Shown here one piece after another: positions 1 through 10,278 of a stretch of 64,000 nucleotides of DNA (positions within the stretch are counted from its first letter, which is position 1; each line of letters opens with the position of its first letter). Below the pieces are notes generated by a model. That model saw nothing but the letters and a program-made list of their open reading frames with translations, searched no databases and was not told where the DNA came from. The stretch is from NCBI RefSeq assembly GCF_002575655.3, contig NC_053035.3, positions 499,192,601-499,256,600 of the forward strand, in the 5' to 3' direction. The translations under genes and the position numbers were made by a program. The DNA comes from Aegilops tauschii subsp. strangulata (taxonomy: Eukaryota; Streptophyta; Magnoliopsida; Poales; Poaceae).

Positions 1-110
1 AAAAAAAATACAATAGTACTAGAAAAGACAATTTTTTTAGTTAAATCTATGATCAAAATTTGACACAAAATATGAATTAATGGGGCAAATAAATCAGGAC
101 GGAGGTAGTA
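1..110 (+). mobile_element. Stowaway MITE, 3' end only
   Basis: An AT-rich stretch ends with GGACGGAGGTAGTA at 97-110, close to the terminal inverted repeat of Triticeae Stowaway (Tc1/mariner) MITEs, whose usual end is ACGGAGGGAGTA with a TA target duplication. The 5' part lies outside the window, so length and partner terminus cannot be checked. No coding capacity is expected or seen. Confidence 0.6.
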
Positions 111-591
111 GAAAAACACAGAATTATCCGATTTCATTTTTTTCTTTCTATGTTACTCCGTGGCAGATGCATTTGAGCACGGAAGCACAAGACCGCTCTC
201 GGAGTCGACATGCGCTCCCACATCGGTCTAGCAAAAAGGAAGCAGGACGCGCATGTACTGATGGTGGTGAGCTGAGCCATCAATGGATCGCCAAGTTCGG
301 CCTAACTAATTGTGTCTACTGTAGCATCCATCGTTTTCGCCGCCCACACCGTTGGTACGTAGGAGTAGTACATATGCATATGCATGCATGGAACTATGGA
401 AGACAAGTCTGGTCGAACAACGTGATGACTATGCAAGACAACTAAGCTAGTGCAGTACTTGTTTCTTGATCGCAAAGCAAAAGTGAACACTTGATAACGG
501 CCGGTACAACCCAAAACAGTGACCGGCCTAGAGTCGTCCATGACAAGAAGAAAAAGAAGAAGAACACTGTATCACTCAAAGTCCACGCTAT
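111..591. other. intergenic, no gene supported
   Basis: Open frames on both strands are short, overlap each other and resemble no family I know. There is a CATATGCATATGCATGCATG stretch near 371-389 and an A/G-rich run at 543-563. I see nothing functional. Confidence 0.5.
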
Positions 592-1077
592 GATGTGTTT
601 GGTTGCTCGCACAAAAATGACCTGTTTGGTTGTCATCGTTCATTGTTTGGCCTCGATACTACAAAACATAAAGCACCTTGGGGCTAGGCCTGCTGGGAAC
701 GACCGAATCGTCAGTTTTTCCACAGTCTGGCCTGGGGGATGCACGTGGGCGGCGACTGCACGCGAGGAGCCACGCTCGAGATGTCGCGTTGTTTTCCGAC
801 GCGCGGGCATAATTACCCTCACTGCTTTCTCTCCCTTCTCTCCACTTTCCCGCTCTCACACCGGCGGCGACGATAAGCGAAGCGGAGAATAGGAAGGCGA
901 CCACCGCTGTCCATCATCGGCAACACTTCAGTAATGCCGGTAAGCCCTATTTTCACCTCCTCGCTAACGATTTTTCTATTTGATCCGCGTATTAGATTTA
1001 GTTTGCGCATTCGATCCGTGTGTCAGGGGTACGATTGATTGCGAGGGTTCGATAGGATTGATCAGCACATCTTTATT
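592..1077 (+). repeat. left arm of a diverged inverted repeat
   Basis: This stretch is recognisably the reverse complement of 6641-7120. Conserved blocks occur in the same order: a GTTTGGTTGCTCGCA-like start, AAAGCACCT followed by CTAGGCCTG, CACGTGGG, GCGAGGAGCCAC with CTCGAG, a TTACCCTCAC pyrimidine-rich block near 813-860, then an ATG followed within a few bases by GGTAAG (933-942), and TTCGATCCG. The arrangement resembles a promoter and 5' UTR with a start codon just before a splice donor. It could be one long terminal inverted repeat of a Mutator-like element, or one of two inverted copies of a gene 5' end. Identity looks like roughly two thirds by eye. Confidence 0.55.
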
Positions 1078-1096
1078 CAGTCTGGCCTGGGGGATG
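1078..1096 (+). repeat. 19-bp direct copy of 723-741
   Basis: CAGTCTGGCCTGGGGGATG at 1078-1096 is an exact copy of 723-741, which lies inside the left arm. It abuts the first base of the copia LTR at 1097. A 19-bp exact copy is too long for a copia target duplication (5 bp), so it points to a rearrangement at this junction. Confidence 0.8.
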
Positions 1097-2126
1097 TGTT
1101 GGAAATATCAACACATTTTCAACTAATCTAATCCATGAGTAAACAGTAAACATGGCAAATACGATATGCATCTTATACCGATATCTAAGCATGTGAGCAC
1201 GTACAGTACATAGAACCAAAACATCTATGAACAACATATATACGACCATCACATGAATGACTAGATAGGGGATGAATGAGTCAGACCCTCCGGTTGGCCA
1301 AGCCAACGCGGTGACGGCAGTGGCAGCCTCAACATCGGCCGATGCCTTCTTCTTGGCGACTTCGTCGTCAGCCATGAAGTCGATGTAGAGGAAGTAGTGG
1401 AAGCAAAGGCGGACGGAGACGGGAGCAGTCGTATCGAGACGCTCCCCAAAAATCTTATTGCCGCTCTCCCGGGCAGGATCTCGAACGACAGGGTTACGGA
1501 GGGACCTGCTCTCCCGATCAACCGTGCACGCGGTCGTCGGAATGGGATCGCCGGAAGCAGCACGGAGATAAGAAGAGTAGATGACGGCTAGGGTTGTGCG
1601 AGAGGGAGTGAGTGAACTGAGTTAGGATTCACTCCACTGGCCAGCGCCTTCTTATATAGGTCGTCGGATGGATGGTCCTAGGCTCAGGCCCATGACTGAG
1701 TCCGCGAACAGCCCACGGTCCAATGTCTTGGGCAGTGGCACTACTGTAGCAACTCGTTAATTAATCCGAGATTAATAACCATTCCCGACCGGCAAATATA
1801 AGTTTCGGCTCGGCTCATTTCCTGCAATCCGCAACCCGCGGCGCGCGCGCATCGTGACGAGGCGAGGCAGGCAGCGGCGGCGGAGGAGCGCGCGCATCGT
1901 GACGAGGCGAGGCGGGCGGCGGCGGCGGAGGAGCGCGCGTGTACAACTCCTCTTCCCAAGCTCCAAATGACATGTGTTAGAGCAGCCCTTATAAAGAGGT
2001 CTCACTTTCACTCCACTAGCAGTATGGTATTAAACTTCCCACCACTTGCCATGCACCTAAATGGGCCTTAGAGATTAACCAGGGATTATTATCTTATATG
2101 GGCCTAAGCCCATCCATAATCCAACA
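1097..2126 (-). repeat. complete 3' LTR of copia-1
   Basis: The 1030-bp LTR is bounded by TGTTGG and CCAACA. Just inside it (2127 onward) the minus strand reads GGTGGCGGGT before the LTR, an acceptable polypurine tract. No matching target duplication can be identified because the other LTR is truncated. Confidence 0.8.
1651..1660 (-). promoter_or_regulatory. TATA box of the copia-1 LTR
   Basis: The minus strand reads CCTATATAAG within the LTR. Its position is consistent with a U3/R promoter for minus-strand transcription of the element. Activity is inferred only from the motif. Confidence 0.5.
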
Positions 2127-2667
2127 ACCCGCCACCAGATCTCGAGGCATATAAGTTTGTCAACTATTCCAAACAATGTTTGATATACCAAAATTTTCGT
2201 GGAGACTGTTAAGTTGAACTTCCACCTAGAGCAATAGGATTAGTCTTCTTCACAACTGAACAATGGACTATGCCTTGAATTGTCAGTTTGGCATGTAGAA
2301 GTTTCGCCTATTGTCAGCTGATACGTGGCCGCCGAAGGCAAAACCCCACGGGTGGAGCTTATTAGTCATACTCCTTACCTTCTCATGAGCTTCCTAGAGA
2401 TTACCCAATCTCACAGACTGTGACCAGTAGTCGGGTACATAGGTGTGTTCCTCATAAGAATGCTATGTAGGTTTGCATCTTGCTTACATAAGCTTTGGAA
2501 CACATTAAGACAAAAGACAACCTGCCTTACAGATTTGAGAGTATTCTTGCATTTCGAACGGAGTGGGTTAATTAAGGATACTCTCCTCAGTTGACCGCTG
2601 GATTGTTTTCCCAGGTCCTAGTTCATGGGATCTCCGATCACATAGGTTGGGTTACCCCCATGGCAAC

Positions 2668-4342
2668 TTACGTGGGTCTCATACCCATCCACCTCGACGC
2701 ATTTTCTATCACAATCCGTGATAGCCCTTTTGTAAAAGGGTCTGCCAGATTCTTAGCCGTTTGGATGTAATCCAATGTTATCACTCCGGAGTTTCTGGAT
2801 TTTCTGACAGGTTTTAATCTTCTTCTTATGTGCTTTGTGGATTTTATATTGTCCTTTGAACTCTTAGCTTTGGCAATCACAGTTTGATTGTCACAGTTCA
2901 TAAGGACAGCCAGGACTGGTTTATCAACCACTGGCAAATCCATCAAAAACTCTCGAACCCATTCTGCTTCGACGCATGATGTGTCTAATGCTGTGAGTTC
3001 TGCTTCCATAGTCGATCTCGTTAAGATCGTCTGCTTGCAAGATTTCCAGGAAACAACACCACCACCAAGTGCGAAGACATATCCACTTGTGGCTTTCATC
3101 TCATCAGCATCAGATATCCAATTAGAATCACTATACCCCTCAAGTACCGTCAGGTACCCAGAATAGTGAATTCCATAGTTCACAGTACCTTGCAAATAAC
3201 GCATCACTCGATCAACAACATGCCAATGCACATCTCCCGGATTGAAACAAACCGACTCAATTTGCACACGACAAATGAGATGTCAGGACGAGTAGCACAA
3301 GCTAAGTACATGAGTGAACCAACCACTTGAGAATATCTCAATTGATCTGCAGCCGTGCCTTCAAACTTTCGAATCCGCGCGCTAGGATCATATGGTGTTG
3401 CAAAAGGTTTGCAGTCCGAATATCCAAAATGACTCAAAATCTTCTCAACATAGTGGGATTGCAAAAGTGTAATTCCATCCTCAGTATTTATCAGTAGCTT
3501 GATGTTCAAAGTAACATCAGCCACACCCATGTCTTCATCTCAAAGTTATGAGATATAAAAGCCTTGACCTCCTCAATGACTTTGAGGTGGGTCCCAAATA
3601 TCAGTATGTCATCGACATACAGACGTAATATAACTCCTTCGCCCCCACCATAGCGATAGTACACACATTTGTCAGCTTCCTTAACAACAAAGCCAGCAGA
3701 TGTCAAAGTTGTATTAAACTTCTCATGCCATTTCTTAGGCGCTTGTTTCAGGCCATACAAAGATTTCACTAGTTTGCACACCTTTCTTTCCGGACCATTT
3801 ACTACAAAGCCATCTGGCTGTTGCATGTAAATTTTCTCGTCTAGCTCTCCGTTAAGGAAAGCCGTCTTAACATCCATCTGATGAACGAGAAGACCATGCG
3901 AGACAGCCAATGCGAGTAACACTCGAATGGTTGTTAGTCTAGCCACATGTGAGTAAGTATCGAAGAAATCTTCTTCTTCTTTCTAGGTATAACCCTTGGC
4001 CACAAGCCTAGCCTTGTACTTCTCAATAGTACCATCGGACCTAAGTTTCCTTTTGAACACCCACTTACATCCAAATGGTTGGCAACCATAAGGACGATCA
4101 ATGATCTCCCATATCCCGTTAGCCAAGATGGAATCCATCTCGCTACAGACATCATCCTTCCAGTAGTCAGCATCCGGTGATGCATAAGCTTCTGAAATGG
4201 AACTGGGAGTGTCGTCATCCACAAGGTACACGAGGAAATCATCACCAAAAGACTTTGCAGTCCTCTGTCTCTTGCTCCTAATAGGAGCTTCCTCGTCATC
4301 CTTCAATGAACATTCATCACTTTTGTATGCATAATATTCCAT
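2668..4342 (-). pseudogene. copia-1 reverse transcriptase and RNase H, broken
   Basis: Conceptual translation on the minus strand gives, in order, the RT N-terminal block (CKWVFKRKLRSDG and KARLVAKGYT, 3983-4342), the QMDVKTAFLNGELDEKIYMQ block (3506-3946), the catalytic YVDDILIFG motif near 3600-3625, and RNase H (SDSNWISDADEMKATSGYVF, then SWKSCKQTILTRSTMEAE and NLADPFTKGL, 2668-3267). Reading-frame changes occur near 3950-3985, near 3525 and near 3240-3270, so no continuous polyprotein exists. The family converts element RNA to cDNA in cytoplasmic particles; this copy cannot supply that activity. Confidence 0.85.
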
Positions 4343-4390
4343 CGGAATGGTAGGTTCAGGAATCTCATCAGATTCCAGTCTAGAAGTGCA

Positions 4391-5700
4391 TCACATATCT
4401 CTCATGGGGAAAATATTCTCAAAGAATGTAGCATCCTTAGACTCTATAATTGTACCGACCTTCTGGTGAGGTACCTCGGATTTCACTACTAGAAATCTAT
4501 AGCCCAAATTAACGCAGTCCACGACCTTTGGTCCAAGCTTACGCTTTTTGGGGATCGGCACATTGACTTTCACCAAACAGCCCCAAGTGCGCAAGTAAGA
4601 CACTGTAGTTCTTTTCTTTTCCCATTGCTCACAGGGAGTAGTCTCATTATCCTTTTCAGGAACTTTATTCAGGATATGACATGATGTCAATACAGCCTCC
4701 CCCACCATGCCTTGGATAAACCCAATGTATCTAACATGGCGTTAACCAAGTCTGTAGAGTACGGTTTTTTCGTTCGGCAACCCCGTTTGACCGGGGTGAG
4801 TAGGGAGGCGTCCTCTCATGAATAATACCATGTTCCACACAAAATAAATCAAACTCATTAGAAAATTACTCTCCACCATGATCAGACCGGACTCGTTTTA
4901 TTTTCTTCTCAAGTTGGTTCTCAATTTCTGCCTTATAGATTTTAAAGTAGTGTAGAGACTCATCCTTTGTATTTAACAAATAAACATAACAGAATCGAGT
5001 GGAATCATCAATCAAAGCCATGAAGTATTTCTCACAGAGATCTGAATGTATGAGCTCTAATGGTCCTAGGTGTCTCTCCTTCGCAGACTTGTCAGGCTTA
5101 TGAGGTTGCTTTGCTTGCACACACGCATGTCACTTAGAGCCTTTGGCTAAAGTGAAACTCGGGTTTAGATCCATCTTAGCTAGCCGCATCATACAACTGA
5201 AATTTATGTGACAAAGACGTGAATGCCAAACCTCAGATTCGTTCACATTAGAATGAGTTTGGTTCATGACTTTATTATATAAATCCTCCAGGGAAAGGCG
5301 GAACAAACCACCACAATCATATCCTTTTCCAATAAACAGTCCATACCGAGATACCACTACTTTGTTGGACTCAAATACTAACTTGAACCCTTCTTTACAT
5401 AGAAGGGAGCCCCTAATGAGATTCTTCTTGGTGGGGACATGCTACACGTTCTTCAGTTGCACAATCTTTCCTGAAGTAAACTTCAGATCTACCGTGCCAA
5501 CACGATAAACAGAAGCATGCGAGCCATTGCCCATCAGAACAGAACAATCTTGTGTGACATGGTAGGAAGAAAACAAAGACACATCAGCACACACATGAAT
5601 GTTGGACCCAGTGTCAACCCACCAATGAGTGGACCGACAAACTGAAAGTACGGTAAACAGATTACCATACCCAGATGCTCCATCATTGCTGCTCAGAGTG
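4391..5700 (-). pseudogene. copia-1 protease and integrase, broken
   Basis: On the minus strand the protease signature VDTGSNIHV lies near 5580-5625. It is followed by the integrase zinc-binding His pair (VWHSRLCHINF, near 5205-5240) and the catalytic-core motifs IHSDLCE (near 5030-5050) and RSDHGGE (4866-4890). About ten residues normally present between SDLCE and the YFMALIDD block are missing, an internal deletion. Stops and shifts separate 4391-4708, 4866-5120 and 5130-5357. Family role: polyprotein processing and insertion of cDNA into the chromosome. Confidence 0.8.
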
Positions 5701-5758
5701 ACATTGACAGACTTGGAGTCATGTCCTGGCTTCTTATACTTGTTTGCCCAGTGTTCCT

Positions 5759-6480
5759 CTAAGCCACAAGTAAAGCAACCATCTCTCCTTTTGTCTTTCT
5801 CTTACCCTTCTTCTTAAAGGTATTATTCAGCTGGACAGAGTTAACGTTCTTTCCCTTGAACTTGTGGAAATTCTTGTGCACCACATTGGTGCTAGAAGAA
5901 CCCTCTGCCCCTTTCACATGTGAGTCCTTTGCTCTCGAGTTCTCCTTAACACTTAGATGACCGATGAGATCCTCAATAGAGAATTCATGTCTCAAGTGCT
6001 TGAGAGAAGTAGCAAAGTTTCTTCATCCAGGAGGGAGTTTTCCAATAATGCAACCCGCGACAAACTTGTCCGGTAACTCACACTTCAGGAGCTCCAGCTC
6101 CTTAGCGATGCACTGTATCTCATGAGCCTAGTCCAATACAAGACGGTTATCAACCATGCTGGAAGTGCCCCATGGCATACAACTCGCTTCCAGCATCGGT
6201 TGCACTGTATTGAGCCTCGAGCGCATCCCATAAATTCTTGGCAGCACGCATATGGAGATATGCATCTAGCAGCTTGTCTCCGATCATACTAAGAACGGCT
6301 GCCACAAAAATTGTGGTTGCCTCCCTAAACGCATTCTCCTGTTCAGGAGTAATCGTTACCGTGGGAGACACACCACCAACCCAAAACACGTTCATTGTTG
6401 TGAGCCAGAAGGTGGTCCTCGTCTCCCAATGCTTAAAATGCGTCCCAGTAATCTTTTCTGATTTTAGAGTAGCGGCGAAG
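5759..6480 (-). pseudogene. copia-1 gag, broken
   Basis: The minus strand encodes a copia gag N-terminus (KITGTHFKHWETRTTFWLT, then MNVFWVGG, about 6370-6470) and a helical middle part with NLWDALEAQY (6150-6395). A basic C-terminal part with KFKGKNVNSVQ and KKKGKRKTK follows at 5759-5995, leading into the zinc-knuckle region. A stop precedes the likely start near 6495, and frames change near 6120 and 5765. Gag normally builds the particle that packages element RNA. Confidence 0.75.
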
Positions 6481-6517
6481 CCATGGGTCGAAAACGCCTA
6501 AAATAAGCTTTTTGGGC

Positions 6518-6640
6518 TGTTGGAAATATCAGCACATTTTCAACTAATCTAATCCACGAGTAAACAGTAAACATGACAAATACGGTATGCATCTCATACC
6601 GATACCTAAGCATGTGAGCACGCACAGTACATAGAACCGA
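6518..6640 (-). repeat. 123-bp remnant of the 5' LTR of copia-1
   Basis: From TGTTGGAAATATC at 6518 the sequence follows the complete LTR at 1097 with few changes up to ATAGAACC near 6638. It then stops abruptly and continues into the right inverted arm. The retained piece is the LTR 3' end in element orientation. The usual PBS is absent: the internal domain next to it on the minus strand begins GCCCAAAAAGCTT, and gag coding sequence starts almost at once. Confidence 0.8.
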
Positions 6641-7120
6641 ATACGGTTCCCCGTTCTCCTAACGCGGATCGAATCTAAACTCGAATCGAATGCAAAGTAG
6701 TAGGTGAGGAGGGGCAAAATTGCGTACCACCATTGCGGAAGTGCTGATGCGGATGCCGGTGAAGGTGGTCGGAGGTCGACTTGCTGTTGTCTGATCTACG
6801 CCGCCGCCGCCGCCGCTGTCGTCGAGTGGGGGAGAGGGGAGAGGGGAGAGAGAGCGGTGAGGGTAATAACTGCCGCCGCTTCGGAAGCAACGCGACTTCT
6901 CGAGGGTGGCTCCTCGCATGCAGCCACCCCCGCCCACCCACGTGCCTCGCGCGGGCCTGGCTCGCGAGAAATAGCCGATTCGAGCGTGCCTGACGAGACA
7001 GGCCTAGAGGTGCTTTAAACTTCGTGCGATGCAGGCCCAATAGTGTATACTGGCAACCGATAAGCCCAATTTCTTCCCGTGTGGGTCTAGTTGGACCTTA
7101 TGCGGGCAATCAAACGCATC
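6641..7120 (-). repeat. right arm of the diverged inverted repeat
   Basis: Read on the minus strand it parallels 592-1077: GATGCGTTTGATTGCCCGCA at 7120 downward, AAAGCACCTCTAGGCCTG (about 7016-6999), CACGTGGG, GCGAGGAGCCAC with CTCGAG, TTACCCTCACCGCTCTCTCT, a start codon in GCAATGGTGGTACGC, then TTCGATCCGCG. A GGC-repeat run lies in the leader (6801-6815 on the plus strand). See the left arm for alternative interpretations. Confidence 0.55.
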
Positions 7121-7960
7121 CATACATACGCAACCCACCCCGGCCACGGCATTGTACGTCTTTGTCGCCTAGGAGTACTTATCAACCATGTGGACCGGCC
7201 GGCCTTTGCTATGGTGGCTGGCGTACAGCACAGTATCGTACCAACCTACAAACGTACTTCGTACGTGACCATGCATGCATACATCTGGTCCATGCATGCA
7301 GATGCAGATGCAGATTCAGATCGGCGCGGTGCCCGATTGATTCAACAGCAAGCTACCTAGTGCGCGCCGATGGGAGGCGGATGTTTCTTCTATGGGTGTA
7401 CCTACACGCTATATGGATGTTCTTTCAGTAATTAAGTAAAAGGTTAAAAAAATCCGGAAAATATTTTTTAAATAAACGTGACCTTCCATTGCGCCTATGA
7501 AAAAGATTCCACAAAAAAACCTTGAATTATTAAAATTTTTTTTGGCCAAAATAGTGTGAACAGTGACCTATAAATATAATAGCAATTATTCTTTTGTGCT
7601 TTTTTGCCCTGAAGTTAACGTTGTGTATTTTCGCGAAAATTTATATATTAGTGCAAAAGAAAGTCAAGTATATTTTAAAAAAACTTCTGAACTATTTGAT
7701 TTTTTTCCTACATATATAGGGTGTAGATACAACTAGCAACCAAGAGGTATTTCCCGTGTGCTACAAATTCAAGCTTGTTCTATCGCCCATGAGGGTCAAA
7801 ATGTGGTTTCTCTAGGCCTGGCTCCGCGAACGGGCGCCCCTATGTGAGCAAGACAGAGGGAACCCTTGTTGAAGGGTGTCGCGAGTTTGGCTGGCCCAAT
7901 TGCGTGGGAAACAACAGCCTCATTTTTTCTTCTTCTTTTTTACAATTTTGTTTACTTTTT
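7121..7960. other. intergenic, AT-rich, no gene supported
   Basis: This holds A/T-rich homopolymer stretches at 7440-7710, a short GATGCA-repeat run near 7300-7318, and a GC-richer block at 7790-7920. The frames at 7024-7431 are composed of low-complexity residues and are not convincing. Confidence 0.5.
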
Positions 7961-9260
7961 TTATACTTTCAAATATTCTAAATAAATATATTAAAAACAC
8001 TCTACATAAAACATTTAAATTTGTTTGACATAGCATTTGGAAAATGCTAAATGTGTATAGAGAAAATGTTTATCACGCATATGAAAAATGTGTACAATTT
8101 TTTTATATGAAAACAATTCCTTTTTTGGAAAAATGTTAATCAAGCATTAAAAAATGTTGAACAAGTGTTTGAAAAATCTTAACCAAGCAATTGGAAAAAG
8201 TTAAATGTGTATTGAAAAATGTTGACCATGTATTAAAAGAATAATGAAAAAACTGATCACATATATAAAAATGTTAATCATGAATTTGAAAAAATGATGA
8301 ACAAGTATTTGAATTTTTTTAAATTTGTATAGAAAAATATTGACCAAGTATTAAAAATGATGATTTTTTATCATGTATATAAAAATGTTAATAACGCATT
8401 TGAGAAAAATGTTGAACAAGTATTTGAAATTTTTTAATCAAGAAGTTGAAAAGTGTTAAATGTGTTTAGAAAAAAAGTTGACCATTTGTTAAAAAAGTAA
8501 ATATTGCACTTAAAAAATGCTAATCAAGCATTCAAATATTTTTTAAATGCGCATAGAAAAATGTTGACTATGTATTAAAAAAAGTTAATCTTGTATTTTA
8601 AATATGTTAATCAAGAATTTGAAAAAGTTTAAGACTTTATACAGAAAAAGTGTTGACCATGTATTCAAAAAATGTTAATCAAGCATTTAAAAACTATTGA
8701 ACAAATGTTTGAAAAATGTTAAGAAAACAATTGGAAAATGTTAAATGTGTATAGAAAAATTGTTGACCATGTATTAAAAGAATGATGAAAAAATTGATCA
8801 TGTATATAAAAATGTTAATCAAGAATTAGAAAAAATGTTGAACAAGTATTTGAAAAATGTTAAATGTGTATAGAAAAAAAATGTTGACCATGTATTAGAA
8901 AAATTTATCAAGCATTTGAATTTTTTTGAAGAACTGTTTTAATTTTTGTAATCAAGAGGTTGAAAATTGTTATACGTGTTTAGAAAAATGTTGACCATGT
9001 TTAAAAAATGTATTTAAAAAATGTTAATCAAGTATTTGTATTTCTTTAAGTGTGCATAGGAAAAAATGTTGACCATGTATTAGAAAATTTTAACCTTGTA
9101 TTTTAAAAATGTTAATAAAGCATTCGAAAAAGTTTAAAAATGTATAGAGGAAAAATGTTGAGCATGTATTAGAAAAATGTTAATCTTGTATTTGATTTTT
9201 TTAGATGTGTATTGGAAAACTATTGACCATGTAATAAAAAATATTAAACTTGCATTGGAA
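7961..9260 (+). repeat. AT-rich degenerate tandem repeat
   Basis: Variants of the phrase GTTGACCATGTATTA recur about eleven times (near 8223, 8340, 8475, 8565, 8650, 8762, 8883, 8989, 9069, 9158 and 9219), alternating with GTTAATCAAGCATTTGAAAA and GTTAAATGTGTATAGAAAA phrases. Spacing is irregular, about 60-135 bp. No coding capacity. Similar blocks are common inside Triticeae repeats; I cannot assign the parent element. Confidence 0.75.
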
Positions 9261-10175
9261 TAATACGCCAAGAAAAGTACGCCCGGACTACTGGTGGACC
9301 GATACAGCGCGGTCCGGGCAGTTGCGGGTGGTTTGAGGGTTCGCTTTGGAGATGTCGTAAGGCCTCTATAACTAGGTAGAAAGTCACAATGATTTCTGTC
9401 CGTTGCTTCTTTCATTTCATCTTCCCCTCTTCTCACTGCGCGTGCATACCATGGTTAAACGACTTCTACTTGTACTCTGATGAATATTGAAAAAGGGTTT
9501 CTTTTGCTTTATATATTGAGCAACCATCGTCGAACCAAGCGAGACAACCACGACTACTACTTGTACTAGTACCTATGATGAATGAATATATAATGCACAT
9601 TGAGATCGATTCGGCCTGACCGAGCTGCTTAAATTAGGGTGTACGATTTGAGGATACAACTTTCCAGCTGCAGTTGCATTGCATATTGCGGCATCGAGAC
9701 CGGAGCATATTATAACTGTCAACTTAACTATGAATCTGGTAGTACGACTCCTAGGTAGCATCCTTGAAAGAAAAAAACTGCCGACATACTTATGAGACAC
9801 ACTCACAAGCTACCTAGGAGTATGTTGATGCATACAGTTCTAATCTTTTTGGACTGGGTCCTCACTTTTACAACGAAAATCCTAAACCGTTCGTACGCAG
9901 CTGCTACGAAAACTTCCAACTAATGTAAACATGCCCCCCCTCCCCCCCTCTGATTTTCAGATGGGGTGGGCCTAACCCTCTCCTTTAATCCAATCAAATA
10001 GTCCAACTTTAGATCAGTTCGCAACCTTACGTAAACCACCATTATGTGGATGTCGCATTGCTCCACCCGATTAAGTCTTGTATGGTACTCCTCGTCCTTC
10101 ATAAGACAAGTCAAGCACTTACATTGCTGCCCCGACACTCTGGGTCAACGCTTGATGCGTGCTAACTAGCTGGAG
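9261..10175. other. upstream region of the GDSL-like gene
   Basis: No gene is supported. A C-rich run (CCCCCCCTCCCCCCCTCTG) lies at 9933-9951. The last few hundred bases before 10176 are unique-looking and probably hold the promoter of the gene that begins at 10279. Confidence 0.4.
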
Positions 10176-10183
10176 TATATTTA
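10176..10183 (+). promoter_or_regulatory. TATA box of the GDSL-like gene
   Basis: TATATTTA lies 96 bp before the ATG at 10279, a normal plant spacing that leaves a 5' UTR of about 65-70 bases. Inferred from motif and position only. Confidence 0.5.
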
Positions 10184-10278
10184 GGACCCTTGGTGCGCAG
10201 GCCCCTAACATCACACCCATCACTACCAGCAATTCGTAGCCGAAATCTCTGTGTTCCTTGGATCAGTTGAGGGCAGCA

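Larger units (their letters stand above)
1097..6640 (-). mobile_element. degenerate Ty1/copia element, minus strand (copia-1)
   Basis: Directly repeated LTR sequence begins TGTTGGAAATATCA at 1097 and again at 6518. Between them, on the minus strand, lie gag, protease, integrase, reverse transcriptase and RNase H remnants in the order typical of copia elements. The low-coordinate (3') LTR is complete at 1030 bp; the high-coordinate (5') LTR keeps only 123 bp. Every coding segment is interrupted. The family differs from the Angela elements further right: the protease-region motif WWVDTGSNIHVCAD and the gag block suit another Triticeae copia lineage, which I do not name. It separates the two inverted arms. 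Confidence 0.85.

Noticed and set aside
6659..7360. Frames of 70-135 aa around the right inverted arm
   Set aside because: Low-complexity Arg/Ser-rich translations of GGC and GAGAGG repeats, not conserved in the left arm.
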